From the NCBI GenBank assembly GCA_015956445.1, contig WIUZ02000005.1, positions 930,001 through 994,000 of the forward strand: a stretch of DNA of 64,000 bases, read 5' to 3'. Shown piece after piece: positions 47,516-60,329 of this stretch (position 1 is its first letter; the number at the start of each line of letters is the position of its first letter). This DNA is from Thelephora terrestris (lineage: Eukaryota; Basidiomycota; Agaricomycetes; Thelephorales; Thelephoraceae). A program made the translations under genes and the position numbers. The notes under the pieces are model-generated. The model was not told where the DNA came from and searched no databases. It saw only the letters and a program-made list of their open reading frames with translations.

Positions 47516-48761
47516 TTACTTATCATCACCATCTAGGAGTAATAGAATAGCTTGAGTGTATGCAAGCAGTGCTACTTGGGAATGTCACATAGCCGAGGGG
47601 CCTTGATCACCTGAACCCGCTTATCACCTCTCGCAAGATAAGTGCAAACGTCGTGACACAACACGACGTTCACGCATGTTTCTGGTTAATCGGGGTGCGG
47701 TTTTCTCCCACTTCCGTGTGGAACGAAACATGTATTGGCGGTGCCGATAAATGACAACGGAGGTTAAACATTCCCCTCCAGCATGACGCGGTCAAACATG
47801 TCGTATGGGCTCCGTTATAAATACTCTTCAACAGATCCCTGGCGTACCAAACAGAGAAACGAGCCTACTACCCGTGCTCTCCCCAAACGTAAGCCAGCCA
47901 CCATCGCGCCAGCGCACGGGTGTTCGAATACCGGAAGCGGGATCAGATACAGAGATTTCCATGAGATAATGACCCTGCATTACCGTGCGAAGATGCACTC
48001 AGAAAGACGCCACTTGTCGTATCTCATTAAAAACCGTGGCCGGTACCGGGCCTACAACCTCGTGCAGGCAACGCGAACGCCAAACACCCTCAAGGAGTCG
48101 GCACGATGAAGAAGATTTGAGAAGTGTATCCAGGGGGGCTTCCTTTCATCGCTGGGCAAGGGCTAGAACAGTGACAGGACCCCGGCACCTACGGTCAATT
48201 GAGCACGGTGCGAGATCAATTGGTAGTCGCCGGGTAAAATCGAATTCGAGGTGGTGAGAGGGGACCGGGCATGCCCTAGGCCCGGGTAGGTTTTATCTCG
48301 CCAAAGTCAGAACACGTTGTTTCTCGGGCAGGCCCAAACACCATCAAGACGCTTGTGCGCTGCGGTGATCTACAAAGAGGGAGGGAGATAGGCGACACAG
48401 AATCATCTATTACCTGGATGCATTCAGGGCGTGATGAAAAAAGTGTTTCAAATTGGACAAAACTCGTTCGTTTAAGGTATAAACACAGATGACCTTCACT
48501 AGCAATTCCCTGGCTCTGCGATGAGAAGCGGAGCAATCGTGAGAACCTCAACGAAGTTAACTTTCCAAACATGGCAAAATTGGCAACAGGAAATTGCACG
48601 ACGCGATCACATGACCACGCGAGTCGCGACAGAATTGATTCTTCAACTTCTTGTTTGTAGGCCACTGTCAACGTCGGATACCTTCCGAAGCGCAACGCCT
48701 GTTGTTTTCCCTCTCCCGCCCACTACGCCGTCACGCGGGCGGTACCAAACTTTGATTCAAG
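47516..48761. other. Gene-poor stretch of 1.2 kb
   Basis: No supported gene. Frames up to 139 codons exist (48276-48695 minus, 47783-48109 plus) but overlap and show no domain or clean exon pattern. It holds the promoter of the coiled-coil gene that starts at 48762. Confidence 0.4.
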
Positions 48762-51700
48762 ATGTCCGCCGTTGATCTTGGAATCAACCACGAAAGTGAT
48801 GAGGTTGTTGCTCTCAAGGCTACGATCTCTAATAAAGGTACCGCATAATATAATCTTGATATCACTCCACTCAAGCTAATGAATGGGTCGAGACAATGAA
48901 ATTACCATGCTCAAGGTGCATCTTGACCAGGCGGCTCAACAGAAAGCTGCCATATATTCAACTTTGAAGGAAACTAACTACAAGGTACGTCCCACACGTT
49001 CGCCGGGTGGAATACTGTTTTGACACAACGATAGCTGCAATCTGAAGCCGACAGAAGAGTTAAGCTCGAGGAAGAATTACGTTTGACTTCCGAGGGACAC
49101 ACAACCCAGAAGACTGCACACGACAACGCGGAACTTGCTCTTAACCAACTCCAGGAGAGGTATAAAGCCGAACAGAAGGTTGTTCGGGACCTTCAGGCAA
49201 CGATTGATTCTCTGGTAGCCCACCGCGAAGGAGATAAGCAAGGGCGGCTCCAGGAGAAGTCGGTGCTCGAGAAACGCAACAATCAGCAACAATCAAGGAT
49301 ACAAGAACTGGAGCTCGAATGTCACCAACTCAAAACAGCCCCCCGTTCAAAGTTTACAAGCGGTCGGACTTCGTCTTCGACGGTTACGTCTGACCCACAA
49401 TTCATTTGGCTGCAGCAGGAGAACGGACGACTGCGTGATCTCGTGACGAAACACGAAGCAGAAACCGAGGAGTTTGAGGGGCGCGTCAGCCAACTACAGG
49501 CAGAAGTGGCCAAGATGGAGAACGAGAAGGTGGCAAACGAGCGGAGTTGGCAGACCAAGGTAAAGGAGCTGCAGGACCAAGCCGATGATATGGGCGAGGA
49601 ATTGGAATACCTCAGGCAGCAAGCTGGAGAGGGGTCCGCGAACAGGGAGCAACAGCTCATGGATAGGATTGATGAAGACGCTGCGAAGATAGAGCAACTC
49701 CAGAGGCAGGTCATGCAGGCTCAGAGAATGCAGTCAACCCTTGTCCAGACCGAGGAGCAGCTGAGAGTTGAGATGGAGAAGGTGGAGGAGGCTGAGGCTA
49801 TAAACCTTGAACTTATGAAGGAGAAAGATGCGGCATTGGGCGAATTAGAAGAAGTCCGTGCCGAGAACGAGTCTCAGCAAGAACGCTTGCACCAGCTGGA
49901 ACTGAGAGAACGGTACGAGCTACATCCATGTATTTACGTCGAAGCTGACATCTGCTTCAAGGGAGCTGCAACAACAGGTGGACGAAGCTCAAAACGCCAT
50001 TGCTGAGTCCACCTTCCGGATACCAGTGACCGTTGGCCATTCACTCTCCCGACAAGCTTTCGAGGACAACCTCATGGAAGAAGACGCCGACCTGACATAC
50101 CTCATTCGATCGACACCATTACGTCCCGATAACACTCGTTCAAACCGACGTACTTCCATTGGCCAGCAGCCCGTTGACCATGAAGTCGTTGAGCGTCTTC
50201 TTGCCACCATTGATCGTTTGCGCGGCGAACGGGACGACGTCAAAGGTCACCTGGAGTTCTCTCAGATTGAGCACAAATTTGCCGTTCAGGCTTTCGAACG
50301 TAAACTCCTCGCTTTTTCTTCGGATACCGGGTCCGATAAATCGCTGGAAGTCTCCGATCTCGAAGAAGAAATTCGACAACTGCGCGAGGGAACGAATATC
50401 GCCCTTGCGAAAGTGGAGGACTCTCAGCTAGAGGCTAGACGCTCTCAGCTTGCTGCTTCCGCGTTTTCTATCGTCGTAGATCGTGTCCGAGCTAACAGCG
50501 AACACCTCGCGGCTCGATATGATGCGTCTTTACGGTCGAACGAAGAACTGCTCTCGGATGCAAATCGAAGGGCGAGTGTCGCAGAGTCCCAGCTTTCGGA
50601 AGCAATCCGGCGGTGCGACCAGGCGGAACATGACCGTCGGCTCCTCTCGTCGCGTGTGGAGGAACTAGAGGAGGTTATCCAGAAGCTTTCCCAGGAGGCC
50701 TGCGAGAACAAAGAAAGCCATCATCAACTCAACGACGATCTTCAGGCTGCCAATGCCACCATGGATCGCTTAAGGAAAGTCATCCAAGAGGTCGAAGCCG
50801 AACGAGATTCATTGAACCTCCGCATCGCACACCTGGAAGACGACCTCTCCACCGCTCAAAGTGAACAGAAGGACCTCCAAGGCCGTTATCAAACCCTTCA
50901 ATCGCAACAACTCTCTTCCATGTCTTCCACCCAAGCCAACAGGGCTTTACGCCAGCAGATCGAAGAGCTTGAAGGCCGTGTCAAACGTCGAACGGAACAG
51001 GTTGGCATGCACCAGCACGATATCCGGCGTCTGGAGACGAACTTGAGGCTCCAAGAGGACAGAATCGCGGAGATAACGGCGGATATCGAGACCCTCACAA
51101 ATCAAAAGGAGGCCATGGTGGAAGATTGTGCGGAAGCGAGGGAAGCTCGTGACCACGCGATTCAAAGGGTGGAAGTCCTCGAGGAACAGGTGGAATCGTC
51201 CGAAGAGAGACTGCTGGATGCCGAGAGGGAACGAGGTGCACGAGAGGTGGAGGTGGCGAGTTTGGTGAGGGTTATGGCCCAGGCAATCTCGGATAAACGC
51301 AACGCGACCCTCCAGCTCAAGAACCTTCTTCACTTCAAGTCTGAACAATGTCTGTATGCTCATGGTCAGCTTCATCGCGCGAAAGAGCACATTCGTTTTC
51401 TGGATCAGCAGATTCGGGAACTGGAGTCGGCCACCGCCTCGGAGACCCACGATGCCATGGAGATTGACGAGGACTCGACGGCAGCGATCACTGAGGACCT
51501 CCATCAAGTCACGGTCGCTCTCGCTCTTTCCCGAACCGCTCACAAGTGCGCGACTGCTTCTCTGTCTTTTGTTAAGGGGCAACACGCTTCGGCAGAGGCT
51601 CGCGTATCGTCGTTACAGCAAGAGCTCCAAGTTCTTCGGGACCATAAATCCATAGAAGAGGAGGCTTCTCGTACCGAATACCAGTCACACATCGGCGAGC

Positions 51701-53710
51701 TGGAATCGACGATCCGCGGCCTGGAGCAAACCCTGGAGGAGACAAAGTCTCATCAAGAACAAACTTCTCAACGACTCGCTCATGCCCAGGAGGAGCTACG
51801 CGGCCATGCCGACCGGGTGGAGCAACAAATTCGCCATATCGCCGGTCTGCAGGCGGAAATCGAGAAGCTTAATGGGGCACAATCTGACCAAGCGCGGGAA
51901 CTGCAACGACAACTCGAGGAGGCCCGGTCGCAATTAGTGGAAGCCGCCCGTGTTCGAAATGAGGTGGATGCGGCGTACACGAAGCTCAAGGCGGAGGCTG
52001 AAACCGCTAAGGAGGAGTTGGATGCTCAGCTAACGGAGGTTCAAGAGCTATCGATCATTCGTGCATCGCTGGAGAAGGAGCTTTCTGAGGCCCGCCTGGC
52101 CCAGGCGCGGGAACTCGCACTCCTCCGAGAAGAGTTAACCGCAGCTGCAAAAAAGGCTTCCTCGGAACAGGAAACAATCTCGATGGACCACAAATCTGCC
52201 ATTGACGAATTGACTTGTGTCAAGTCAGAACTTGAAGAGAAGCTTTCTGACGCTGAGACTCGTTTTGCGACCCTCCAGCAACAATTTAATGAGGAGTCAC
52301 AGGCTTGGACTCGATCGGAGAAAACATTGCAGGATGAGCTCCGGTTCACCATCGAACGTAGCGACAAGACCGAGGCGGATCTCCATCGGACTATCAAGAC
52401 GCTTGAAGCCAACCTGGGAGAATCCTCCTCCGCTTTGGAAGCTGCGAACGAGGAAAAGAGCGCCATGGAGGCCGAGATGACGAACCTCGAGGCTGAAATC
52501 CAGCGTTACCGCTCTCTTTCTCAGTACCTCGAGAAGCAGGTCAAGGAACAGTGAGTGGCTTGACTTCGATCCCAAGGCTTGGCATCTCATGGAAATCATC
52601 AGGCAAACCGAGATTTCTGACCTCGGAGGCCGGCTGGCTACGCTGCGAACGGATTTTGGTAATTTGGAACAAGAGTCCTCTGGCATGGAACTGCAGCTCT
52701 CGCTCAAGGACGCTCAGCATAAGGAAGCCGTAAAAGCATTGCAGCGCGAGCTCGACGCTTTCCGCGAGAAACCTAGCTTGGAGGCCCAACTCCAGGAACT
52801 TCAGGAAAGATGTGACGAGATGGAGGAAGATCTAAAGGAGAAGTGCGCTGAAATTGAGAAGACCGACAACAAATACCTGGTGTAGGTGGTGGTGTTTCCG
52901 TATTTCGGGCGAATTCTCACCATCTGTCATTCCAGGGTTCTCAAAGAACGCAAAAAGCTCAACTTCCAGGTTGACTCACTCACGCGGAAAATGAAGGCTT
53001 TGGAAAAAGAACTTGCGGATGCGGCTGCCAAACCGGCTCCTAAAACCAAGGAACCTTCGACCTCGCAACCACCTACCCAAGCTCCAGTGCCTTCTCGAAC
53101 TTCCTCGACCTCGACTAGGAAAAGCGCCTCGACCAATACGCGTCCCTCATCAAGTTCCTCAACTCGCACTAGCACAGCTTCTGATTCTCCGCACCTCCTC
53201 CAGAATGCGCGCCCGTTGGCATCCACGTCTACATCCAGCTCGAGCCTAAAGCGAACGAAGACGCCAGAACCGAAAGTGCGCCATGAGGTGAAGCCTGCAC
53301 CTCCCCCTGCCGTTCTTGCCCAGCGACCGGAGCCGGTAACCATCGGGAAAAAGCGCAGGGCTCCAGATGACTTTGATACATGCGAATCCGTTCCCGCACA
53401 GGTATTCACTCCGGAGAGCGTACCGAGCAAGGCCTCTGAGAATCAGACACCCCGTTCCCGCAAGACGACGACCGGTAACAGGGGAGGGTTCACACCAGTC
53501 CGGAGTCGACCCCCATCCAGGGATCCTACTGGACGAACCCCCGCTCCTACACTCACGCTTACCTCCACGGCCACTATCACGGATGTCACCAATGGCACAG
53601 CACAACGGCCTGCGACACAACCCGCCCCTCCGACAACACAGGCCACTCAGCCTCCTGCAAAGGCACGAAGTTGGCTCCGAAACGTGAAACCTCCAGTGGC
53701 GTCTCGATGA
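48762..53710 (+). CDS. Giant coiled-coil protein, about 1,560 residues
   Basis: ATG 48762 starts MSAVDLGINHESDEVVALKA; three introns follow (about 48838-48892, 48986-49032 and 49913-49965), then a long exon to about 52552 and two more short introns. From about residue 15 to 1,300 the sequence is almost continuous heptad-like coiled coil rich in Glu, Gln, Leu, Arg and Ser (LNQLQERYKAEQKVVRDLQA, LEQTLEETKSHQEQTSQRLA). One non-coil insert reads IPVTVGHSLSRQAFEDN to RSTPLRPDN. The last about 250 residues are Ser/Thr/Pro-rich and basic, ending WLRNVKPPVASR. Such a layout suits a spindle, spindle-pole, golgin or septation scaffold, but I see no GRIP, PACT, kinesin or SMC domain, so no function is assigned. 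Antisense frames inside it are codon-bias shadows. Confidence 0.85.
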
Positions 53711-53891
53711 TTTCCGCTCTGATTTCTCCCGCTAGACCCTACCTACTTTTACTGCTGTAGCCGCATCTATTATCTGTACATACACACGCATGGACATGTA
53801 GTTTATCTCAAGTTCTTCAAGATCGACATTTCCTTGGAATACCACTTGCATCACATGACACTCGACCTGCCCCCCTCAGCCCTGATTCTGG

Positions 53892-56800
53892 ATGTCGATG
53901 TTCAACTTCAAGCTAGGGAAGTCCACAAACTTGGATATTTCTTCCGAGTTACTTGACGCCGGCGATTTCACTCCGGAGAGATTTCTAACGCTCGAATATG
54001 CCCACGATATCACCGTTCAGGCTTTCGACCCGCTCACTGGATTGCTTGTAATCGGTAGGCCTCCCTGACTGCTGATCCGTCGCTCTGCCCGCGCTCAGAC
54101 TCGCGTCTTCGCCAGGAACTCGCGCAGGGGTCGTGTGGTTGATTGGGTCGAAGGGCGTACAAGAGCGAATCAAAGCATCGGATTGTCCTATCAAATTCCT
54201 AGATTTCGCTCAGGTGTCCAATAAACTGATATGCCTGGGTACGCCATCGAATAATCTCATCGAATCCATCCGTTGTCTAAACACCCAATTCTAGACACCA
54301 CAAACCGGTTACATGTATGGGATCTGACCCAGCCCCGTCTCCGACGGACTGCGACTCACAAGTTTACTGAGGAAGTCACGTAGGTCCATCCCCTGTCCTT
54401 CGAGGTCTACTAGTAGCAATTCTAACCAAGGTCGTCCCCAAAGGTGTATCACTACCTCCCCTTCTCACGAACATGTGAGTTTCGCGTAATGACCAAAGTT
54501 GGGACTTGTTGATCCTATAGCGAAAGCCAGGTCTTCTTTGGCCTGAAGGGCGGCAGAATCAAGACTTACGACCTGTTGTGCTCGAGGGTGTCGCCGTTCG
54601 AGATGCCGTGTGCTTTGAATGAGCATAGGAAGAAGCTAGGCATACCTATAACGCGTGGATCGTCAGTACCCACCCTTTGGTTTCGATTTTTCGCTGATGG
54701 GAAGCGTCCAGGGACATACCAGTTGCCTTGGTTATCCACCCTCGCGACCTCAACTTGATCTTCATTTGCTACACGGGTGATTCCTATCCTCCTCGTTACC
54801 TTGTCTCCTTTCTCATGTTTTTTCAGGTGCCATTGCTCTGGTCGATCTTGTAAGCACGCCGAGCTCATCCATATCACATCAGGGGGTTGAGCGGGGCTCA
54901 GAAAGAACGTAGCGCTTGCAGGGTTTATGAACTAACCATACCGTCAGGAGCCCCAGGTCCCGAATGGGCTCCAAGCCCTGTGAGCCACCTTGCTCTTGCT
55001 TCAGCCCTGCCCCGTCGTTGATACCCTCTAGGCTCTGCTCACGATAAGGAATCCATTTGTGAGCTGCATAGCCATCCACCCCACGGGCCACTTTTTTGCC
55101 GCAGGCTACGAGGACGGTTCAATAGCCGTTTGGGCCACAGAAGACGAAGATAAACCTCTGCTAGTCCGATCAATTGACGAAGTTGATATCAACCTGATCA
55201 ATGAAGAGCTACTGAATCTCACATTGGAACCGAGCGACAAAAAGCCAAATGATAAGCCAGCACCAGAACCGATATACAAGCTCGCATGGAGCGGTTATTC
55301 CAATTCTGCGGACCCCAGGGGAGGAACCCACACTCTCGCAGTCCTGGGAGGCGGAAGGGGCCAGGAGTCCTCGGGAGTTACTGTCTTTTCGTTCTCCGCT
55401 TTCAACCCTGCAGATAATGGGACGGACCCCAAGATCGCGTTACCTCCATCAATACGCAAGGCTATGTATGACTGTCTTTCGAACCCAGGCGTATACACCT
55501 ATCAATCCGAAAGTACGGTCACAGACTTCATGCTTCTACCCCGGGATACCCCACATTTTTCCGGGAACTTTAATCCCGTCGCGATACTGCTCGTTTTCAA
55601 TGGAGGCGGCGATAAAAGGTCGATAAGTATCATGGAGTTTCCCCCAGGGACCCTGGCGATTATTCCAGAGCCTCAAGGGATGGCGAGGTCCATCTCATCG
55701 GGGACAGCAGAAGCCATTGGACAGGAGCTCGCGGAAACACTGCACGAGATGCAAGATTCGTCGGATCCAGAGCGGCTGACCCTGCCGAACTTGCTTTGTA
55801 CCGGTAGTTCCAGCGTCGTCGGCGGAGAAATTACACTTCTGAGTGCTACGTCATATGGAACGCTGTGTCCTCAGGACCTTGAAGCTTCGTTGAGCGAGTA
55901 CGGTCTGAGGGGAGGCGCTGCGTGGATGGACGCGAAGAACGATGACTGCGTTCATGCGAAGGTTTGTTCAAAACTTCCTGTCTTGTAGGCAACTGATCAA
56001 AGGAATACAGTTTGAGCCTCGCCGGGTGTTGGTTACGTGGCACAGAGACCTCACGATCCGTATTCAAGATATCAGTCCACATCTACAAGTCAGCTCCGAG
56101 GAAAAACCGCTGCAAGGGCCGTTCCCGAGACCACTTCCATCTCTTACAATTGACCTGTTCAGCGTCCTATCCGACCCAGATGTTCTCGAACGATGCTCTC
56201 AGGATGCTTTACGTGAAGGAAGCATGATCAACGCGTATCTTACCCCTGAATCCCTGGAGTGCCTTGCGATTTTTCAGACCGGTGACATTTTTATCTACCA
56301 GCTGGAGTCAGATGCTCGGCAATTGAAACCTTCAGACAAAGACATGATATCTTTGACGCACATTCTTATTCCACCTCCGGCGAGATATCGCCCGCTCTTG
56401 ATGATTCCCAGTCGGAGGGGACCGATCTCCACGTTTGGAGCTTCCGATATGGGTTGAGTTTGACTCTGTTGGACTTTCTTTGGGTCGCATCTCATGAACT
56501 TCAACTTCCAGGTTTCTTCGCCTTCGCCTATAATGATGGATCGTTGGTGGTGCTTGACATGAGGGGCCCCAATTTCATCCTCCAAGATGTAAACTCGGAC
56601 ACTTATCGCCGGCATTCCTTCTTGAAACACTCGTCTACCGACCCGTTAGTTTCTCTTGATTGGGCGATATTTAAATTGAGCTCTGGTCAGTTTGATTATT
56701 CTCGCAGTTTTTTGAAGCTGAGCTTTGTGCAGAGAAGGCGCCCGGCATCCATCTCGTGGCGATTCGCGCATCCGGAAGTACGAGTGTTTACACTATCGAG

Positions 56801-57968
56801 AAGAGTGTGCAAACACATCAGTTTCAAGCTTCCCCAAAGCCAGTCCCGGCCGAAGCAGTGCTCCAGTGCTTCCCCTACGGCTCCTACATCCTTGATTCTA
56901 CTACAGGAGTGCAGTGTGCTGCGAGCAGATCACGGTATTCTGATCTGGTTCAAGGTCGCCTGGATGGAGATACATACTGGATAACGGCTGGACACAAGGG
57001 GTTAAGATGTAGTCTGAACATCGACGGAGATCGGTTAGGAAGGGTAGACTTCGGCTCGAGGAGCGGAGTCGTAGAAAGTGCTCACGTCGTCCATAAACAC
57101 AGTAGGTGCAACGCTACCTCTAATTGCTCGAGCTGATGTCGCCCGTCAGGGTCTTGCGTTGTTGGCGCCTTCACGGACAAGGGACAACTCTTTGTTTATT
57201 CAATCCCGCGCCTTGAACATATGTACACGGTACCCGTAACACTCTCTTCACCAAGGTTTGTGAGGAGGCACCTCCGTTCGATCCATCTTCACCTGGTGGT
57301 TGTAGGTCGCTTAACATCGACGAGAACGGAGACTACGTTGATTGGACGATCAAGGACAATATTGTTCATAAGTGCGAACTCGGGACACTGTTTGGGTTAC
57401 GCAGGAAAACGTTATATCACGACAAGGTTCTCGACATCCTTCGGGACAAAAAGAAACTCCCTGCGCAACCACAGCCCGTGTCGGTGGGGCCGTCGACTCT
57501 GCTTGGTCAAATGTATGCATATGTTGGGGGACAAGGTACTACAGGCTCACAAATCGATGCCCTCCGTAAGTACAACAGCCCGCAACTGCCACCCCCTCGC
57601 CACGTTGATTGATGACCTTGTGTATTTAGTTGGTGGACCAGATCGGCCGATCCCCCAACCGAAGGATAACACACCCTCCCCACCCGGGAGTAGCCAGTCC
57701 TACACGGATCGAGCGAACGTGGCCAAAGATTCTCTGGCAAATGGTGCCAACGATCTTTATAGCAGACTTGGAAGTGCCGTAAACGAACGGGGACAGATGC
57801 TCGATGGTTTAGAAGACACCGTTAATTCGCTCAGAACAGGAAGCGAGAACATGCTCGCCCAGGTGAGCTACTGTCGAGTTCCAACGTTATCCTCCCACCC
57901 TCTGACAACGAGAATAGGCGAAGAGACTTGCTGCAGAGCAGTCGACGCGGGGATGGTTCAACTTTTGA
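53892..57968 (+). CDS. SRO7: Sro7/Lgl/tomosyn-family exocytosis regulator
   Basis: Double WD40-propeller protein that binds SNAP-25-type SNAREs and Rab Sec4 in polarised secretion. ATG 53892 or 53898 opens MFNFKLGKSTNLDISSELLD, LEYAHDITVQAFDPLTGLLV, TRAGVVWLIGSKGVQERIKA, and then SQVFFGLKGGRIKTYDLL. Downstream exons include IHPTGHFFAAGYEDGSIAVW, FEPRRVLVTWHRDLTIRIQD, SVLSDPDVLERCSQDALREG, FFAFAYNDGSLVVLDMRGP and VGAFTDKGQLFVYSIPRLE (near 57165). The C-terminus has an R-SNARE-like helix, DLYSRLGSAVNERGQMLDGL with EDTVNSLRTGSENMLAQAKR, ending RGWFNF (TGA 57966-57968). The Arg in NERGQ aligns with the zero-layer Arg of synaptobrevin (ERDQ). Roughly 1,000-1,100 residues with more than ten introns, several exon edges not fixed by eye. 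Confidence 0.87.
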
Positions 57969-59040
57969 CTTTCTCGATGCACTGAGGTTGAGACATGTCG
58001 GAGAATGGAAGGATTTACGTAACGAGCGCCGGTATTTTCGCGTACATTTTCTGGGTCGTTGGAAGAGTGGACTGTGTATCCGTCGTAGTGGGAGGGATTG
58101 TGTGGTTAAAACATGATGTTGATGCTCCGGACTGAGTACGACCAGGCGGCGGAAGTCCTGTGATTAAGGGTGAGGCTGGAACCCGTTGCGACCGCAAGGT
58201 GACTCTGAGTTGAGAACGGTGCCTCCGATGGCGAGAAATTCCGTGGTGAATGCGTGAATGAGGGCGTTAGGGTCGTTGTTTCATTTGCAGTGGGTAGAGA
58301 TCGCTCTGTAGGGCGACGGGTTTGTTCTATTGGGTCTTGGGATGGGTGGCCGCCAGCGATGTCGTAGAGATCCAGTAACCAGGGGTTTGGGGATGACGAG
58401 GGGCCGTCGTCGAGTGGTCCGTAGGCGGTGGACGTGTCTGATCGACCAGGTGGACGGGGAGAATGAGGATCCATTCGTCGGGAAAGGGGGGAAAACTAGG
58501 TTTTCTTGCTCTGGGGTGCATTTTTACCATAGCGGCGGAAGGGAGTTCGGTATCCTCGTCATTTGAACGTCCTAGAGGTGGTATAATTAAAGGCAATGAG
58601 GGCGTAGGCGAACCTTGAGTCCACGCTCTGTCCGAAAGTTCCTCCTTTCCAATCTCACAAAATGTTCTCTCTTGGTGGTGGTCGTTCCTTTTAGCTTGGG
58701 GCACTATCTGAAGGTTGCAGAGGCGTTGAGGGGTGCTGTGGGATGTTGCAGGCCGCATTGGGGTTGGATTGAGGCAGTCAGGGGGCCGGTCTGAGCAGCT
58801 TCAGGCAAAAATAACAGTAAAAATTGGGAGACCATTGGGCTGGTGGCCGACGGTTGCGCTGGGGTCGTCTGGAAGGAGGGCAGGACCGTGTCTGGCTAGA
58901 AAGGTGTCGCGGGGCCCACTGTCGGAGTTTGGGCCACCAACTCAGAACAGATCGTTCGCCGCTACCACCCACAACCACGATGACCTCGAATCCCAGCCCT
59001 CACCATTGAAAATTACACAGCCAACAAGGGCGTACGGGTC
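57969..59040. other. Gene-poor stretch after Sro7
   Basis: No supported gene. Frames of 60-143 codons lie on both strands, the longest 58327-58758 minus and 58733-59152 plus. The minus frames are Pro/Ser/Thr-rich and could be a decayed gene convergent with Sro7, but frames shift and no exon chain is convincing. Confidence 0.35.
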
Positions 59041-59460
59041 TTGTTCTTGCGGACGGCATTCTTGTGGCTTGCACCAGCCCAAAGGCCACACTACCAAGTT
59101 CACAGCTCAGGCTTGTCGGCGATCTTCCTCTTGCAGAATTTTGAGTGCTTGAAGGAGTCTTGAATCTTGCTAGGTTGCCGACAGATTCACAGCGCACAAA
59201 ACAGCCAGAGACAGCCTTATCATTGCTTAACAGGGAGACGAAGAGAGCCAGAAGAACGGCCAGCCGTAGCCAGCGATCTGGAGGCAGCCATCGGGCGCGC
59301 AACACAGCATGGCCTCGGAGGCAACACGTTGTAAAGGGTAAACAGGTGAGCAGACCAGCATCTTGTTCTCTTGCAGACGACCTTGTGTCTTGCACCGCTG
59401 GCTGGTTTTTGTTCTTGAGCCTGCTCTTGGCGAGTGTCTGCATTTCTTGCTATATCTTGC
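59041..59460. repeat. Degenerate TCTTGC-rich repeat array
   Basis: Seven exact TCTTGC hexamers at 59045, 59129, 59165, 59369, 59388, 59445 and 59455, plus near copies. A longer unit recurs: positions 59041-59080 (TTGTTCTTGCGGACGGCATT then CTTGTGGCTTGCACC) and 59364-59396 (TTGTTCTCTTGCAGACGACC then TTGTGTCTTGCACC). Both strands hold open frames through it (59000-59443 minus, 59145-59552 plus), which I regard as consequences of composition. Origin unknown. Confidence 0.6.
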
Positions 59461-60329
59461 GGATTTGTACTTGCCTCAGGTCACTCTTATCGAGCGGTAT
59501 CATCTGGAGACCCAGGTTCACAAACCATGAGCCAGGTCATGGACGTTGGTAACGACGTTATGTGGATCAGTCGATTCTCCCTTGGAATGCACATGTCTCA
59601 TTGGGTAGATTGACTCACCCGTGATTTGTGACTGATGGCACGTGATCCGAGTCACAGACTTAATTGCCAATGTGCCAACCAGCGAGGCGGCGCGTCGTCT
59701 GCTGTCGTTGTTAGGAATGCGCAGTTGTGCTGACGGACGTGTACCAGGATGACCCCTAGGACGATTCGAGAGTCACCACGTTACCAAAAATGAGGCTGTA
59801 TCCCTGATCATTACGTCGGGCATTCGAGTTGGGTTGCCAGAGGCCTGACAGCCATATGTCGCCGCCTAGGCCTGGTGACACTCCAGTCAGCATCCTGAAG
59901 TCTGTCTGCGCGATTCTAGCCAAGGGAGAGCGAGAGCGACAATTGTCTTGACCTCGACGAGCTTTGTTGCTTCTTAACCCATGGATTCGTTTCCGGTGAC
60001 TTACCCTCGGAGGCTGCTGCTAGACGGCGCGGTGACTGAGCTCAAGGTTTCGTCCTTTCTCGATAGGGAGAAGCGATCCTAGACTGGCTCTGAGAAGCTC
60101 TTTCGTTGTTATGAGGAGGGATTGACCTTGTTCGAAGTGACTTTCGACCACAGGATAGCGCTTGAGCTATGACCACAGGGTGTTACGGAAGCTATATTTC
60201 ATCGCCGATTTTGATTCCGCCTCGATTTGAAAGCGGAAATTGACACACCTTTGGCGACCTTCCACTCCTTACCCCCCCTTCTTCTCCGTTTTCTCGTCTC
60301 CCTGTCTCTTATTCCCTTTCTAATCCACA
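59461..60329. other. Intergenic stretch
   Basis: About 870 bp without a usable open frame or recognised motif. The end (60260-60329) is CT-rich and leads into the ATG at 60330, as expected of a fungal promoter. Confidence 0.45.

Noticed and set aside
48276-48695. 139-codon minus-strand frame
   Set aside because: No domain, no neighbouring exons, and it lies in the promoter side of the coiled-coil gene.
49322-52466. Several Ser/Cys-rich minus-strand frames of 60-212 codons
   Set aside because: They lie antisense to the long coiled-coil frame, whose codon bias keeps the opposite frames open.
58106-58758. Pro/Ser/Thr-rich minus-strand frames after Sro7
   Set aside because: Two frames overlap each other without splice logic or motif; could be a relic, but nothing supports a gene.
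59000-59552. Overlapping 147- and 135-codon frames on opposite strands
   Set aside because: Both follow from the repeat-rich composition of the TCTTGC array; neither has a domain.
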